Shown piece by piece: positions 16,221-24,353 of a stretch of 64,000 nt of DNA (position 1 is its first letter; the number at the start of each line of letters is the position of its first letter). The stretch lies in the NCBI RefSeq assembly GCF_036014015.1, contig NZ_CP107905.1:9920001-9984000 (forward strand). Direction: 5' to 3'. Made by a program: the position numbers and the translations under genes. The notes below the pieces were generated by a model. That model was not told where the DNA came from. It saw nothing but the letters and a program-made list of their open reading frames with translations, and did no database searches. The stretch is from Streptomyces sp. NBC_00457. Its GTDB lineage: Bacteria; Actinomycetota; Actinomycetes; Streptomycetales; Streptomycetaceae.

Positions 16221-17429
16221 TCAGCCGTCACCCTTCTCGCGCAGTTGCCGGAAGAACGCCCGCACGTCCTCGACCAGCAGATCCGGTTCCTCCATCGCGG
16301 CGAAGTGCCCACCGCGGTCGAGCTCCGTCCACCGCACGATGTTCTCCGTGCGGTCCCCCTTGTGCCGCAGCGCGATCTGCGGTTCGGCGGGGAAGAGGGC
16401 GAGCGCGGTCGGCGCGGTCGACGGCTGCCTGGGCGCTCCGGCCCGGTCGGCCGGGGCGTGCGCGCGCTCGTAGTAGATCCGGGCGGACGAACCGGCGGTC
16501 CCGGTCAGCCAGTACAGCATCACGTTGGTCAGCAGCCGGTCCCGGTCGACGGCCTCCTCGGGCAGCTCCGCCGAGTCCGTCCACTCCTGGAACTTCTCGA
16601 CGATCCAGGCGAGTTGGCCGACGGGGGAGTCCGTGAGCCCGTACGCCACGGTCTGCGGCTTGGTGGACTGCAGGACGGCGTACCCCGTGCCCTCGCGGGA
16701 CCAGGCGCTCCAGCCGCGCCAGGAGGCGAGCGTGCGCTCCCGCTCCTCGGGGCTCAGCGCGTCCAGCTCCTCGGCCGTCGGTTCATGGGTCGCCTGCGCG
16801 CCCGGCAGCAGATTGAGGTGCACGCCGATCAACCGGTCCGGGTAGGCGCGGCCCAGTTCGCGGGAGATGGCCGACCCCCAGTCACCGCCCTGCGCGCCGA
16901 ACCGCTCGTAGCCGAGCCGCGTCATCACCTCGGCCCACGCGTCGGCGACCCGCCCCGCCTCCCAGCCGGTGTCCGGAGTGGGCCCCGAAAGCCCGAACCC
17001 CGGAATGCTCGGTACGACGACATGGAACGCGTCGGCCGGATCGCCCCCGTGTGCGGCCGGATCCGTCAACGGCCCTACGACGTCCAGGAATTCGACGATC
17101 GAGCCCGGCCAGCCGTGCGTGATGATCAGGGGCGTGGCGTTCGGTTCCGGAGAGCGGATATGCGCGAAGTGCACCTTCGCGCCGTCGACGGTGGTCGTGA
17201 ACTGGGGCCACTCGTTGAGCTGAGCCTCGGCCGCACGCCAGTCGTACTCGTGCCGCCAGTACCGGGCGAGCTCCTGGAGGTAGTCGCGCGGGACGCCGTA
17301 CGACCACCCCACCCCCGGAAGCATGTCCGGCCAGCGGGTGCGGTCGAGCCGGTCGTGGAGATCATCGAGGTCGCTCTGCGGGACGTCGATACGGAAGGGA
17401 CGGATGCCGTCGGCGGGCGTCGATGTCAT
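16221..17429 (-). CDS. Epoxide hydrolase family alpha/beta hydrolase
   Basis: A 402-residue alpha/beta-hydrolase of the microsomal-type epoxide hydrolase group. An N-terminal EHN domain (about residues 8-115; RPFRIDVPQSDLDDLHDRLDRTRWPD) is followed by the catalytic domain. The latter shows the oxyanion motif HGWPGS, the nucleophile Asp in GGDWGS, and the terminal His in GGHFAAMEEPDLLVEDV. Such enzymes add water to epoxides through an ester intermediate. The Streptomyces members have varied or unknown natural substrates. ATG at 17429 gives the expected N-terminus. It is divergent from the PhnB-like gene. Confidence 0.9.
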   Translation of the reverse strand: MTSTPADGIRPFRIDVPQSDLDDLHDRLDRTRWPDMLPGVGWSYGVPRDYLQELARYWRHEYDWRAAEAQLNEWPQFTTTVDGAKVHFAHIRSPEPNATPLIITHGWPGSIVEFLDVVGPLTDPAAHGGDPADAFHVVVPSIPGFGLSGPTPDTGWEAGRVADAWAEVMTRLGYERFGAQGGDWGSAISRELGRAYPDRLIGVHLNLLPGAQATHEPTAEELDALSPEERERTLASWRGWSAWSREGTGYAVLQSTKPQTVAYGLTDSPVGQLAWIVEKFQEWTDSAELPEEAVDRDRLLTNVMLYWLTGTAGSSARIYYERAHAPADRAGAPRQPSTAPTALALFPAEPQIALRHKGDRTENIVRWTELDRGGHFAAMEEPDLLVEDVRAFFRQLREKGDG

Positions 17430-17552
17430 GCTCGCGATGCTATGCCGGGACCGTGTAACGGCCACGTGGATTAATCCGCCGCCCGACCGATGAGTTCTGG
17501 AGACAGGACCGGTCGATACAGGTGACCGCGTTCCATGCCCCAGGAGGTACAC

Positions 17553-18035
17553 ATGGCCACCGACGGATTCACCACGTGTCTCTGGTTCGAGGACCAGGCC
17601 GAGGAAGCCGCCCACTACTACGTCTCGATCTTCAAGAACTCCAGCATCGGCAAGGTGGCCCGCTACACCGAGGGCGCCATGCAGCCCGCCGGATCCGTGA
17701 TGACCGTCGATTTCACGGCCAACGGCCAGCGGTTCGTGGCCCTCAACGGCGGCCCGCAGTTCAAGTTCACCGAGGCGATCTCCTTCATGATCGCTTGTGC
17801 GGACCAGGAAGAGGTCGACTTCTACTGGAACAAGTTCATCGAGGGCGGTGGCGAGCCCGGCCCCTGCGGCTGGCTGAAGGACAAGTACGGCCTGTCCTGG
17901 CAGGTCATCCCCGACCGCCTCATCGAGCTGACCACCGACCCGGACGTGGAGAAGGCCACCCGCGCGATCGGCGCCATGATGAAGATGGGCAAGATCGACA
18001 TCGCCGCGCTGGAGAAGGCGGCGGCGGGGGAGTAG
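17553..18035 (+). CDS. PhnB-like VOC superfamily protein
   Basis: A 160-residue protein of the PhnB/3-demethylubiquinone methyltransferase-like VOC group. The pattern is FTTCLWFEDQAEEAAHYYVSIFKNSSIGKVARY at the start, VALNGGPQFKFTEAISFMIAC in the middle and CGWLKDKYGLSWQVIPDRL at the end. Despite old annotations these proteins are not demonstrated methyltransferases, and the function is unknown. The start has a very strong AGGAGGT ribosome binding site, so it may be well expressed. It is a single gene between divergent and convergent neighbours. Confidence 0.85.
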   Translation: MATDGFTTCLWFEDQAEEAAHYYVSIFKNSSIGKVARYTEGAMQPAGSVMTVDFTANGQRFVALNGGPQFKFTEAISFMIACADQEEVDFYWNKFIEGGGEPGPCGWLKDKYGLSWQVIPDRLIELTTDPDVEKATRAIGAMMKMGKIDIAALEKAAAGE

Positions 18036-18085
18036 GGCACCCAGCGCGGTGACCGGTCGCCGAGCACCCGGCGGCCGGTCCGCCG

Positions 18086-18976
18086 CTACCCGGCCTCGGC
18101 CAGGATCTCCTTGATCACATGCCGTGAGTTTGCCGCCAGCGGCGGATTCGTCTCCCAGTAGAACGGCAGCTGGATCAGCGAGACCGACAGCGCCCAGCCC
18201 CGGCCCCGCGCCCACTCGGCGTCGTCGACACCGAGAGCGTGACGGAGGACGGGGCGGGCCGACGCCGGCAGGAGATTCCAGGCCACGATCAGATCCACGG
18301 CCGGGTCGCCGACGCCCAGGGTCCCGAAGTCGATCACCGCGCTCAGCCGTCCGTCGGCCACCAGCACGTTTCCGGGTGACAGGTCCCCGTGCGCCCAGAC
18401 GGGCGGCCCGGCGTGCGCGGGGACCCGCAGGGCCGCTTCCCACAGCGCCGTCACCGCGTCCGTGTCGACGGCGCCCGCCAGCTGGGTGATCGCCTCACGC
18501 GTCGGCGCGTCCCGGTTCGCCAGCGGAATCCCCCGGTAGCCGATCGGAGCGCCCGTGGGGTCCACGCGGCGCAGGGCGCCGATGAACGCCGCCAGCTCCC
18601 CGGCCAGCGCCTCGGGATCGTCGAGCGCGTCGACGGCCGGATTACGCCCGTCCAGCCACCGGAACACCGACCACACCCATGGGAACCCGTCGCCCGCCAC
18701 ACCCCGCCCGACCGGCTCGGGCACCGGGGTCGGCAGCAGCGGCGCCAGCCGGGGCAGCCAGCGCTGCTCGTGCTCCACGTCGCCGACGGCACCGGGATGC
18801 CGGGGGAGCCGTACCACCAGGTCGTCGCCGAGCCGGAACATCGCGTTCTCGGTGCCGGAGGACTCCAGCCGAGCCACGGGCAGCCCCGCCCACTCGGGGA
18901 ACTGCCGGGCGATCAGCCGGCTCACCAGGGCGGCGTCGATGTCCACTTCGTCCGGACGCATCTTCTGGGCACACAT
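18086..18976 (-). CDS. Aminoglycoside phosphotransferase (APH) family protein
   Basis: A 296-residue kinase-fold protein of the APH/choline kinase family. Features are the N-lobe segment SSGTENAMFRLGDDLVVRLPR with the ATP-binding Lys/Arg region, the catalytic loop VWAHGDLSPGNVLV (HxDxxxxN) and the metal-binding VIDFGTLGVGDPAVDL. The sequence is close to chromosomal actinobacterial APH-like proteins whose substrates are mostly unknown, so resistance should not be assumed. The start is uncertain: ATG at 18976, 18985 or 18961, none with a strong ribosome binding site. It is divergent from the peptide-uptake operon. Confidence 0.85.
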   Translation of the reverse strand: MCAQKMRPDEVDIDAALVSRLIARQFPEWAGLPVARLESSGTENAMFRLGDDLVVRLPRHPGAVGDVEHEQRWLPRLAPLLPTPVPEPVGRGVAGDGFPWVWSVFRWLDGRNPAVDALDDPEALAGELAAFIGALRRVDPTGAPIGYRGIPLANRDAPTREAITQLAGAVDTDAVTALWEAALRVPAHAGPPVWAHGDLSPGNVLVADGRLSAVIDFGTLGVGDPAVDLIVAWNLLPASARPVLRHALGVDDAEWARGRGWALSVSLIQLPFYWETNPPLAANSRHVIKEILAEAG

Positions 18977-19094
18977 GGGCGCCATCCCACTGGTCAACGG
19001 CCCCCGCTGTCCAACGATTTCGCCGCCCCGCGGCGCCTCCTCCCGCACGTAACCAGCACGTTTCGCCGGTTAATTCCGGTTGATTTCCGCGCCC

Positions 19095-19162
19095 GAGGGG
19101 TTGGCGGGAAACCGACCCCTCGTTATCGTTCACGCACTCCACTCAATCGTTCCGCTGAACGA
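19095..19162. promoter_or_regulatory. Two inverted repeats upstream of the peptide-uptake operon
   Basis: GAGGGGTTGG (19095-19104) pairs with CCGACCCCTC (19112-19121) with one mismatch. TCGTTC-CGCT-GAACGA (19147-19162) is a perfect 6-bp dyad about 35 bp before the binding-protein start. The second has the size of a TetR-family operator, and the operon ends with a TetR gene. The link is inferred. Confidence 0.4.
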
Positions 19163-19196
19163 ATGCTGAACGCATAGCGAGAGGGACGGTCGGTAC

Positions 19197-20780
19197 ATGT
19201 CCGACATCCACCACCCGGGACGGCGCTCGGTGCTTGCCGCAGGCGTGGCCTCGGCGGCGTCGCTCGGTGCCTCCTGGCTGCTGACCGGCTGCACGGGGGC
19301 CGCGTCCGCCCCCGTCCTGCCGTCCGCCGCGGCGAAGGGCGCCCCGGACCGCGGCGGCACCCTGCGCATCGCCCGGCCGCCCGCCTCGGATGCCGAGACG
19401 CTGGACCCGGCGAGCGCCCTGTCGGCGTACGAATACCTGGGCGCCCTCTACAACCGGCTGGTCCGCATGGACGCCAAGGGCCACCTCGCCCCCGACCTCG
19501 CACAGTCCTGGGAGCCCGACAGCAAGGCCCGCACCTGGACCTTCCGCCTCCGCAAGGGCGTTACCTTCCACAACGGCCGCGCCTTCACCTCCGCCGACGC
19601 GGCCTACACGCTCCGCCACATCCTCGACGAGGCGACCGCGTCCCCACAGGCGGCGGTACTGGCGCCCCTCATCGACCCGGACCGGCTGCGCACCCCCGAC
19701 CCCCACACCCTGGTCGTCCCGCTCAAGACCCCGAACGCCGAGTTCCCGAGCCTCCTCACGCACTACAACTGCTACGTCGTCCCCGACGGCAGCGCGAAGT
19801 CCATCGGCCGCACCGGCATCGGCACCGGCCCCTTCAAGCTGGAGTCGTTCGCCCCCGCGGGCCCCGGCCGCGTCACCGCGTACCCGGACCACTGGGCGGG
19901 CGCTCCGGTCCTGGACGCCATCGCCTTCTACTCGGTCGCCGACATGTCCGCCCGCTCCAACGCCCTCCTCGCGGGCCAGGTCGACCTGCTCTCCCAGACC
20001 AACCTCGACTTCGCGACCGCCCGCGTGGTCGCCGCCTCCGACCGGGCCACCATCGCGCGCGTGCAGAACGCCCAGTGGTACGTCCTGCCGATGCTCACCA
20101 CGGAGAAGCCCTTCACCGACGTCCGTGTCCGGCAGGCGATGAAGCTCGCGTACGACCCCGAGCACGTGGTGAAGGTCGCCCTTCAGGGCGCGGGCACCGC
20201 GGGCTGGGACAACCCGGTGCCGCCGAGCGACCCGGCCCACATCGCCGCGCACCCGAAGCACGATCCGGAACAGGCGAAGTACCTGCTCAAGAAGGCGGGC
20301 CAGGAGGGTCTTGCCGTGGACCTCTACACCTCGTCCTACGACCCCCTGTTCACGCCGATGGCGCTCGCCTACCAGGACTCGGCCGGACGCGCCGGCATCC
20401 GCGTCCGCGTCAAGACGGCTTCGGCGGACTCGTACTACACGCAGATCTGGATGAAGAAGCCGCTGATGGCCACCTACTGGTACACCGGCCGCCCCGTCGA
20501 CCAGCTGCTGACGCAGATCTTCCGCAGCGGGTCGAGCTACAACGAAACCGCCTGGTCCGACAAGGACTTCGACGCCCTGCTCGACCGGGCGCGCGCCGAG
20601 ACGGACGACGCTCGGCGCCGTGAACTGTACGGCCAGGCGCAGACGATGGTGATCGAGAAGGGCGGGGCGATGACCCCGATGTTCGCCGACCGGCTCGTCG
20701 GGATCTCGCGGAAGGTGCGCGGATACGCCGAGTACGGCTTCGAGTTCGACTATCTCGCCATCGGTCTGAAGGGAGCCTGA
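19197..20780 (+). CDS. ABC transporter substrate-binding lipoprotein (peptide/nickel family 5)
   Basis: A 527-residue solute-binding protein. The N-terminus has a twin-arginine-like motif (GRRSVLAAG) and a lipobox, LLTGC, at about residues 28-32, so it should be lipid-anchored outside the membrane. The family 5 pattern is clear: ETLDPASALSAYEYLGALYNRLV, then LAPDLAQSWEPDSKARTWTFRLRKGVTFHNG. It heads a run of genes spaced by a few bases or overlapping: two permeases, a double ATPase, a hydrolase and a TetR regulator. The ligand is probably a peptide or amide-linked compound. Two inverted repeats precede it. Confidence 0.93.
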   Translation: MSDIHHPGRRSVLAAGVASAASLGASWLLTGCTGAASAPVLPSAAAKGAPDRGGTLRIARPPASDAETLDPASALSAYEYLGALYNRLVRMDAKGHLAPDLAQSWEPDSKARTWTFRLRKGVTFHNGRAFTSADAAYTLRHILDEATASPQAAVLAPLIDPDRLRTPDPHTLVVPLKTPNAEFPSLLTHYNCYVVPDGSAKSIGRTGIGTGPFKLESFAPAGPGRVTAYPDHWAGAPVLDAIAFYSVADMSARSNALLAGQVDLLSQTNLDFATARVVAASDRATIARVQNAQWYVLPMLTTEKPFTDVRVRQAMKLAYDPEHVVKVALQGAGTAGWDNPVPPSDPAHIAAHPKHDPEQAKYLLKKAGQEGLAVDLYTSSYDPLFTPMALAYQDSAGRAGIRVRVKTASADSYYTQIWMKKPLMATYWYTGRPVDQLLTQIFRSGSSYNETAWSDKDFDALLDRARAETDDARRRELYGQAQTMVIEKGGAMTPMFADRLVGISRKVRGYAEYGFEFDYLAIGLKGA

Positions 20781-20782
20781 GC

Positions 20783-21739
20783 ATGCTCTCCTTCCTGGCC
20801 CGCCGCATCGCCGCCGCCCTCGGCACACTCTTCCTCTCGTCCGTGCTGGTCTTCCTCGCCGTCCAGGCTCTGCCCGGCGACGTCGCCACCCAGGTCCTCG
20901 GCAGGGACGCCACCCCGGACGCGGTCGCCGCCCTCCGCAAGCAACTCGGGCTCGACCAGCCCGCCTGGGAGCGCTACGCGGACTGGATCGCGGGCGCCGT
21001 GCACGGTGACTTCGGCACGTCCCTCGTCGCCGGCGGGTCCGTGGGCGACGAGGTGTCGTCGTATCTCGCCAACTCGGCGCTGATAGCGCTGGTGACCGTC
21101 CTCTTCGCGGTCACCGGATCGATCGTCCTCGGCATCCTCGCGGGCCTGTACCGCGACCGCTGGCCCGACCACGTCATCTCCACCGTCAGCCTCGTCGGCA
21201 TGAGCGTCCCCGAGTTCGTCGTGGCGACCGTGCTGGTGCTGTGCTTCTCGATCGCGCTGCCCTGGTTCCCGGCGGTCGTCCTCTACGGCCCCGACGCCAC
21301 CGTCGGCCAACTCCTGCCCGCGGTCTGGCTCCCGGCTCTCGCACTCGCGGTCGTCCTGGCCGCGTACATCATCCGCATGGCCCGCACGTCGGTGATCGAC
21401 GTGATGGCGAGCGAGTACGTCACGACCGCCCGTCTGAAAGGCCTGTCGACCTGGCGGGTGGTCACCCGGCACGCCCTGCCGAGCGCGCTCCTGCCCACCC
21501 TGCACGTCATCGCCCTCAACGTCGCCTGGCTCGCGGGCGGAGTCGCGGTCGTCGAGAACGTCTTCAACTACCCCGGCATCGGCAAGCTGATGCTCTCGTC
21601 GGTGCAGAACCGGGACCTGCCCGTCATCCAGGCCATCGCCCTGATCAGCGCCGTCGTCTACGTCGTCTGCAACCTCGCCGCCGACCTCGGCGCCATGGCC
21701 CTCAACCCCAAGCTCCGCACGCGCGGGAGGACCCGATGA
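20783..21739 (+). CDS. ABC transporter permease, DppB/OppB type
   Basis: A 318-residue inner-membrane permease of the dipeptide/oligopeptide family. It opens MLSFLARRIAAALGTLFLSSVLVFLAVQALPGD and has about six membrane spans. The loop that contacts the ATPase reads ASEYVTTARLKGLSTWRVVTRHALPSALLP, which contains the EAA motif. The DppB-type second domain ends GGVAVVENVFNYPGIGKLM. It starts 2 bp after the binding-protein stop and overlaps the next permease by 4 bp (ATGA), so translation is coupled. Confidence 0.93.
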   Translation: MLSFLARRIAAALGTLFLSSVLVFLAVQALPGDVATQVLGRDATPDAVAALRKQLGLDQPAWERYADWIAGAVHGDFGTSLVAGGSVGDEVSSYLANSALIALVTVLFAVTGSIVLGILAGLYRDRWPDHVISTVSLVGMSVPEFVVATVLVLCFSIALPWFPAVVLYGPDATVGQLLPAVWLPALALAVVLAAYIIRMARTSVIDVMASEYVTTARLKGLSTWRVVTRHALPSALLPTLHVIALNVAWLAGGVAVVENVFNYPGIGKLMLSSVQNRDLPVIQAIALISAVVYVVCNLAADLGAMALNPKLRTRGRTR

Positions 21740-22605
21740 CCGCTCTCGCCCCGGCAGCCCCGGTGGCCGCCCGCGCCTGGCGCACCCTGCGCACGTCGCG
21801 CGTCGCCCTCATCGGCCTGTCGATCGTCGCCGTACACGTGGTGATCGCCCTGCTGGCCCCGCTTCTCACCTCCTACGACCCCATCGCCAACACCCCTGCC
21901 GAGGCACTGCTCGGCCCGAGCTGGGAGCACTGGGCGGGCACCGATCAATACGGCCGTGACGTCCTCACGCGGGTGCTGTACGGCGGCCGGTACGCGCTCG
22001 GGGTGTCCGTCGCCGCCACCGTGCTGACCGTTGCCCTCGGCACGGTGCTCGGATGCGCGACGGCGCTGCGCGGCGGCTGGTTCGACGACGTGCTGGGGCG
22101 GGTCCTGGACGCCCTGCTGTCCGTGCCGTCGATCCTCGCGCTGCTCGTCGTCGTGACCGCCCTCGGCACCGGCCCGGTGGTCATCGTGCTGGCCATCGCC
22201 ATCGTGTCCGTCCCTCAGATCGTCCGGGTCGTGCGCGGCGCCGCCCTCGCGGTGGTCCCCGCCGACTATGTGACCGCGGCCCGGGCGCGCGGCGAGGGCA
22301 CCTGGTCGATCCTGCGCCGGGAGGTGCTGCCGAACATCACGGACGTGGTGTGCGTGGAGTTCGCGATGCGGGCGTCCTGGGTCGTGCTGCTGATCTCCTC
22401 ACTGTCCTTCCTCGGCTTCGGCGCCGACCCGCCGACCCCCGACTGGGGGCTGATGGTCGCCGAGAACCGCACCGCCATCACCGTCGTCCCGATGGCGAGC
22501 CTTGCGCCGATCATCGCCCTGGCCACGCTCGTGGTCGGGCTCAACCTCGCGGCCGACGGCCTGTCCAAGGCGTGGGGCGTGGACCGGATCAGGGAGGGCT
22601 TGTGA
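21736..22605 (+). CDS. ABC transporter permease, DppC/OppC type
   Basis: A 289-residue partner of the preceding permease. It has the DppC N-terminal segment (RTSRVALIGLSIVAVHVVIALLAPLLTSYDP), the GPSWEHWAGTDQYGRDVLTRVLYGGRYAL signature loop and the EAA loop DYVTAARARGEGTWSILRREVLPN. It also contains LGFGADPPTPDWGLMVAENR. The ATG overlaps the previous stop, and the stop overlaps the GTG/ATG of the ATPase gene, as in tightly coupled dpp/opp operons. The start at 21736 replaces upstream in-frame codons that lie within the previous gene. Confidence 0.93.
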   Translation: MTALAPAAPVAARAWRTLRTSRVALIGLSIVAVHVVIALLAPLLTSYDPIANTPAEALLGPSWEHWAGTDQYGRDVLTRVLYGGRYALGVSVAATVLTVALGTVLGCATALRGGWFDDVLGRVLDALLSVPSILALLVVVTALGTGPVVIVLAIAIVSVPQIVRVVRGAALAVVPADYVTAARARGEGTWSILRREVLPNITDVVCVEFAMRASWVVLLISSLSFLGFGADPPTPDWGLMVAENRTAITVVPMASLAPIIALATLVVGLNLAADGLSKAWGVDRIREGL

Positions 22606-24353
22606 TGACCCCGAACCCTGCGACCCCGAACGATGCGCCCCCGATCGTTTCCGTGAACTCCCTGTCCGTGGCGTACCGTTCGGGCGGCCGTGACGTGCCC
22701 GTCGTGCACGAGGTGTCCTTCGACGTCGCCGAGGGACGGACCCTTGCGCTGGTGGGGGAGTCCGGCAGCGGCAAGTCGACCGTCGCCGCGACCCTGCTGG
22801 GGCATCTGCGGCACGGGTCCCGGATCACCGGGGGCTCGGTGCGGGTGGACGGCTCCGATGTGTTCGCCCTGCCCGCACGGGAGTTGCGGCGGCTGCGCGG
22901 TGGGACGGTCGCCATGGTCGCCCAGAACGCGGGCCATGCGCTGACCCCCTCGATGCGCGTCGGGAAGCAGATCGAGGAGGTCGGCGGTGACGTCCCCGTC
23001 GTCGACCTGCTCGAACAGGTCCGGCTGCCGCGCGCCGCCGAGCTGGCCCGCCGCTACCCGCATGAGCTGTCCGGCGGCCAGCAGCAGCGCGTCGCCATCG
23101 CCATGGCCGTCGCGGCCCGCCCGAGGGTGCTGGTCCTCGACGAGCCGACCACCGGCCTCGACGTCGTCACCCAGCGCGGTGTCCTCGACCTGATCGCCGC
23201 GCTGCGCGACGAACTCGGCCTGGCGGCCGTGCTGGTGAGCCACGACCTGGGCGTGGTCGCGCACATGGCCGACGAGGTGACCGTGCTGCGGTCGGGGCAG
23301 GTCGTGGAGGCGGCACCGACCCGGAAACTCTTCCGGGCGCCCGAAGACCCGTACACCCGACGCCTGTTGGCGAGCGTCCCGCGTCTAGACGACGCCGGGC
23401 TCGCCGTCGTCGGGGAGGCGGGCGAGCGGGACCTGAGGCCCAAGGCGGAGGTGCCCGTCGATGCCGCGGTCGCCGTCCGCGCGCAGGACGTCACGATCGA
23501 CTACGGCGCATCGCGCGCAGTGGACGGCGTCTCGTTCGACGTCCGGCGCGGTGAAGTCCTCGCCCTCGTCGGCGAGTCCGGCAGCGGCAAGTCGACCCTG
23601 GCCTGGACGCTGGCCGGGCTGCGCACACCGTCCGGCGGCACGATGACCCACGAGGCGGGAGACCTGGCCCGGCCCGCGCACGAACGGCCGCTCGCGCTGC
23701 GCCGCCGTGTGCAGTTGGTCTTCCAGAACGCGGACACCTCGCTCAACCCGCGGCGTTCGGTGGGGGACGCGGTCCGGCGGCCGCTGCGGTACTTCGGCAC
23801 GGCGGGCGGCCGTGGTGAGGCGGCCGAGCGCGCCCGGCAGCTCATCTCCGACGTGCGTCTCGACCCGGCCCTCGCCGAACGGCTGCCCGCACAGCTCTCC
23901 GGCGGCCAGCGGCAGCGCATCGGTATCGCGCGGGCGCTCGCGGGCGAGCCGGACGTGCTGATCGCCGACGAGATCACCACGGCGCTGGACGTCTCCGTGC
24001 AGGCCGACGTCCTGCGGCTGCTCGACGATCTGCGCCGGGAACGCGATCTGGCCTGTCTGTTCATCAGCCACGACCTGGCCGTCGTACGCGGCATCGCGGA
24101 CCGGGTGGTCGTGCTGCGCAACGGCGTCGTGGTCGAGGAGGGCCCCACGGAGGCCGTGTTCGCCGACCCCGGGCACCCGTACACCCGCCGGCTGATGGCC
24201 GCGGCCCTCGAACCGGACCCCGACGCGCAGCCCCTCGTCGAGAACGCCCCCGACTGGGAGGACGCCGCCGCACCGGACGACGTCTGGACCGACCTCGGAG
24301 ACGGCCACCGGGTCCGCCGCTGGCGCTCCACCGCACTGGAAGGAGTTGTGTGA
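22605..24353 (+). CDS. Fused double ABC ATPase, DppD-DppF type
   Basis: A 582-residue protein with two complete ATPase domains. The first (about 10-255) has GESGSGKST, LSGGQQQRVAIAMAVA, VLVLDEPTTGLD and VSHDLGVVAHMAD. The second (about 290-530) has GESGSGKST, LSGGQRQRIGIARALA, VLIADEITTALD and ISHDLAVVRG. Each is followed by the peptide-transporter C-terminal motif (PYTRRLLAS; PYTRRLMAA). In many bacteria these are two genes; here they are one chain. GTG at 22602 and ATG at 22605 are both possible starts, with AGGGAGGG upstream. Confidence 0.93.
   Translation: MTPNPATPNDAPPIVSVNSLSVAYRSGGRDVPVVHEVSFDVAEGRTLALVGESGSGKSTVAATLLGHLRHGSRITGGSVRVDGSDVFALPARELRRLRGGTVAMVAQNAGHALTPSMRVGKQIEEVGGDVPVVDLLEQVRLPRAAELARRYPHELSGGQQQRVAIAMAVAARPRVLVLDEPTTGLDVVTQRGVLDLIAALRDELGLAAVLVSHDLGVVAHMADEVTVLRSGQVVEAAPTRKLFRAPEDPYTRRLLASVPRLDDAGLAVVGEAGERDLRPKAEVPVDAAVAVRAQDVTIDYGASRAVDGVSFDVRRGEVLALVGESGSGKSTLAWTLAGLRTPSGGTMTHEAGDLARPAHERPLALRRRVQLVFQNADTSLNPRRSVGDAVRRPLRYFGTAGGRGEAAERARQLISDVRLDPALAERLPAQLSGGQRQRIGIARALAGEPDVLIADEITTALDVSVQADVLRLLDDLRRERDLACLFISHDLAVVRGIADRVVVLRNGVVVEEGPTEAVFADPGHPYTRRLMAAALEPDPDAQPLVENAPDWEDAAAPDDVWTDLGDGHRVRRWRSTALEGVV

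Noticed and set aside
18086..18976. Aminoglycoside resistance gene
   Set aside because: Only the general APH kinase fold is visible; chromosomal actinobacterial members are mostly not resistance enzymes and no antibiotic cluster surrounds it.
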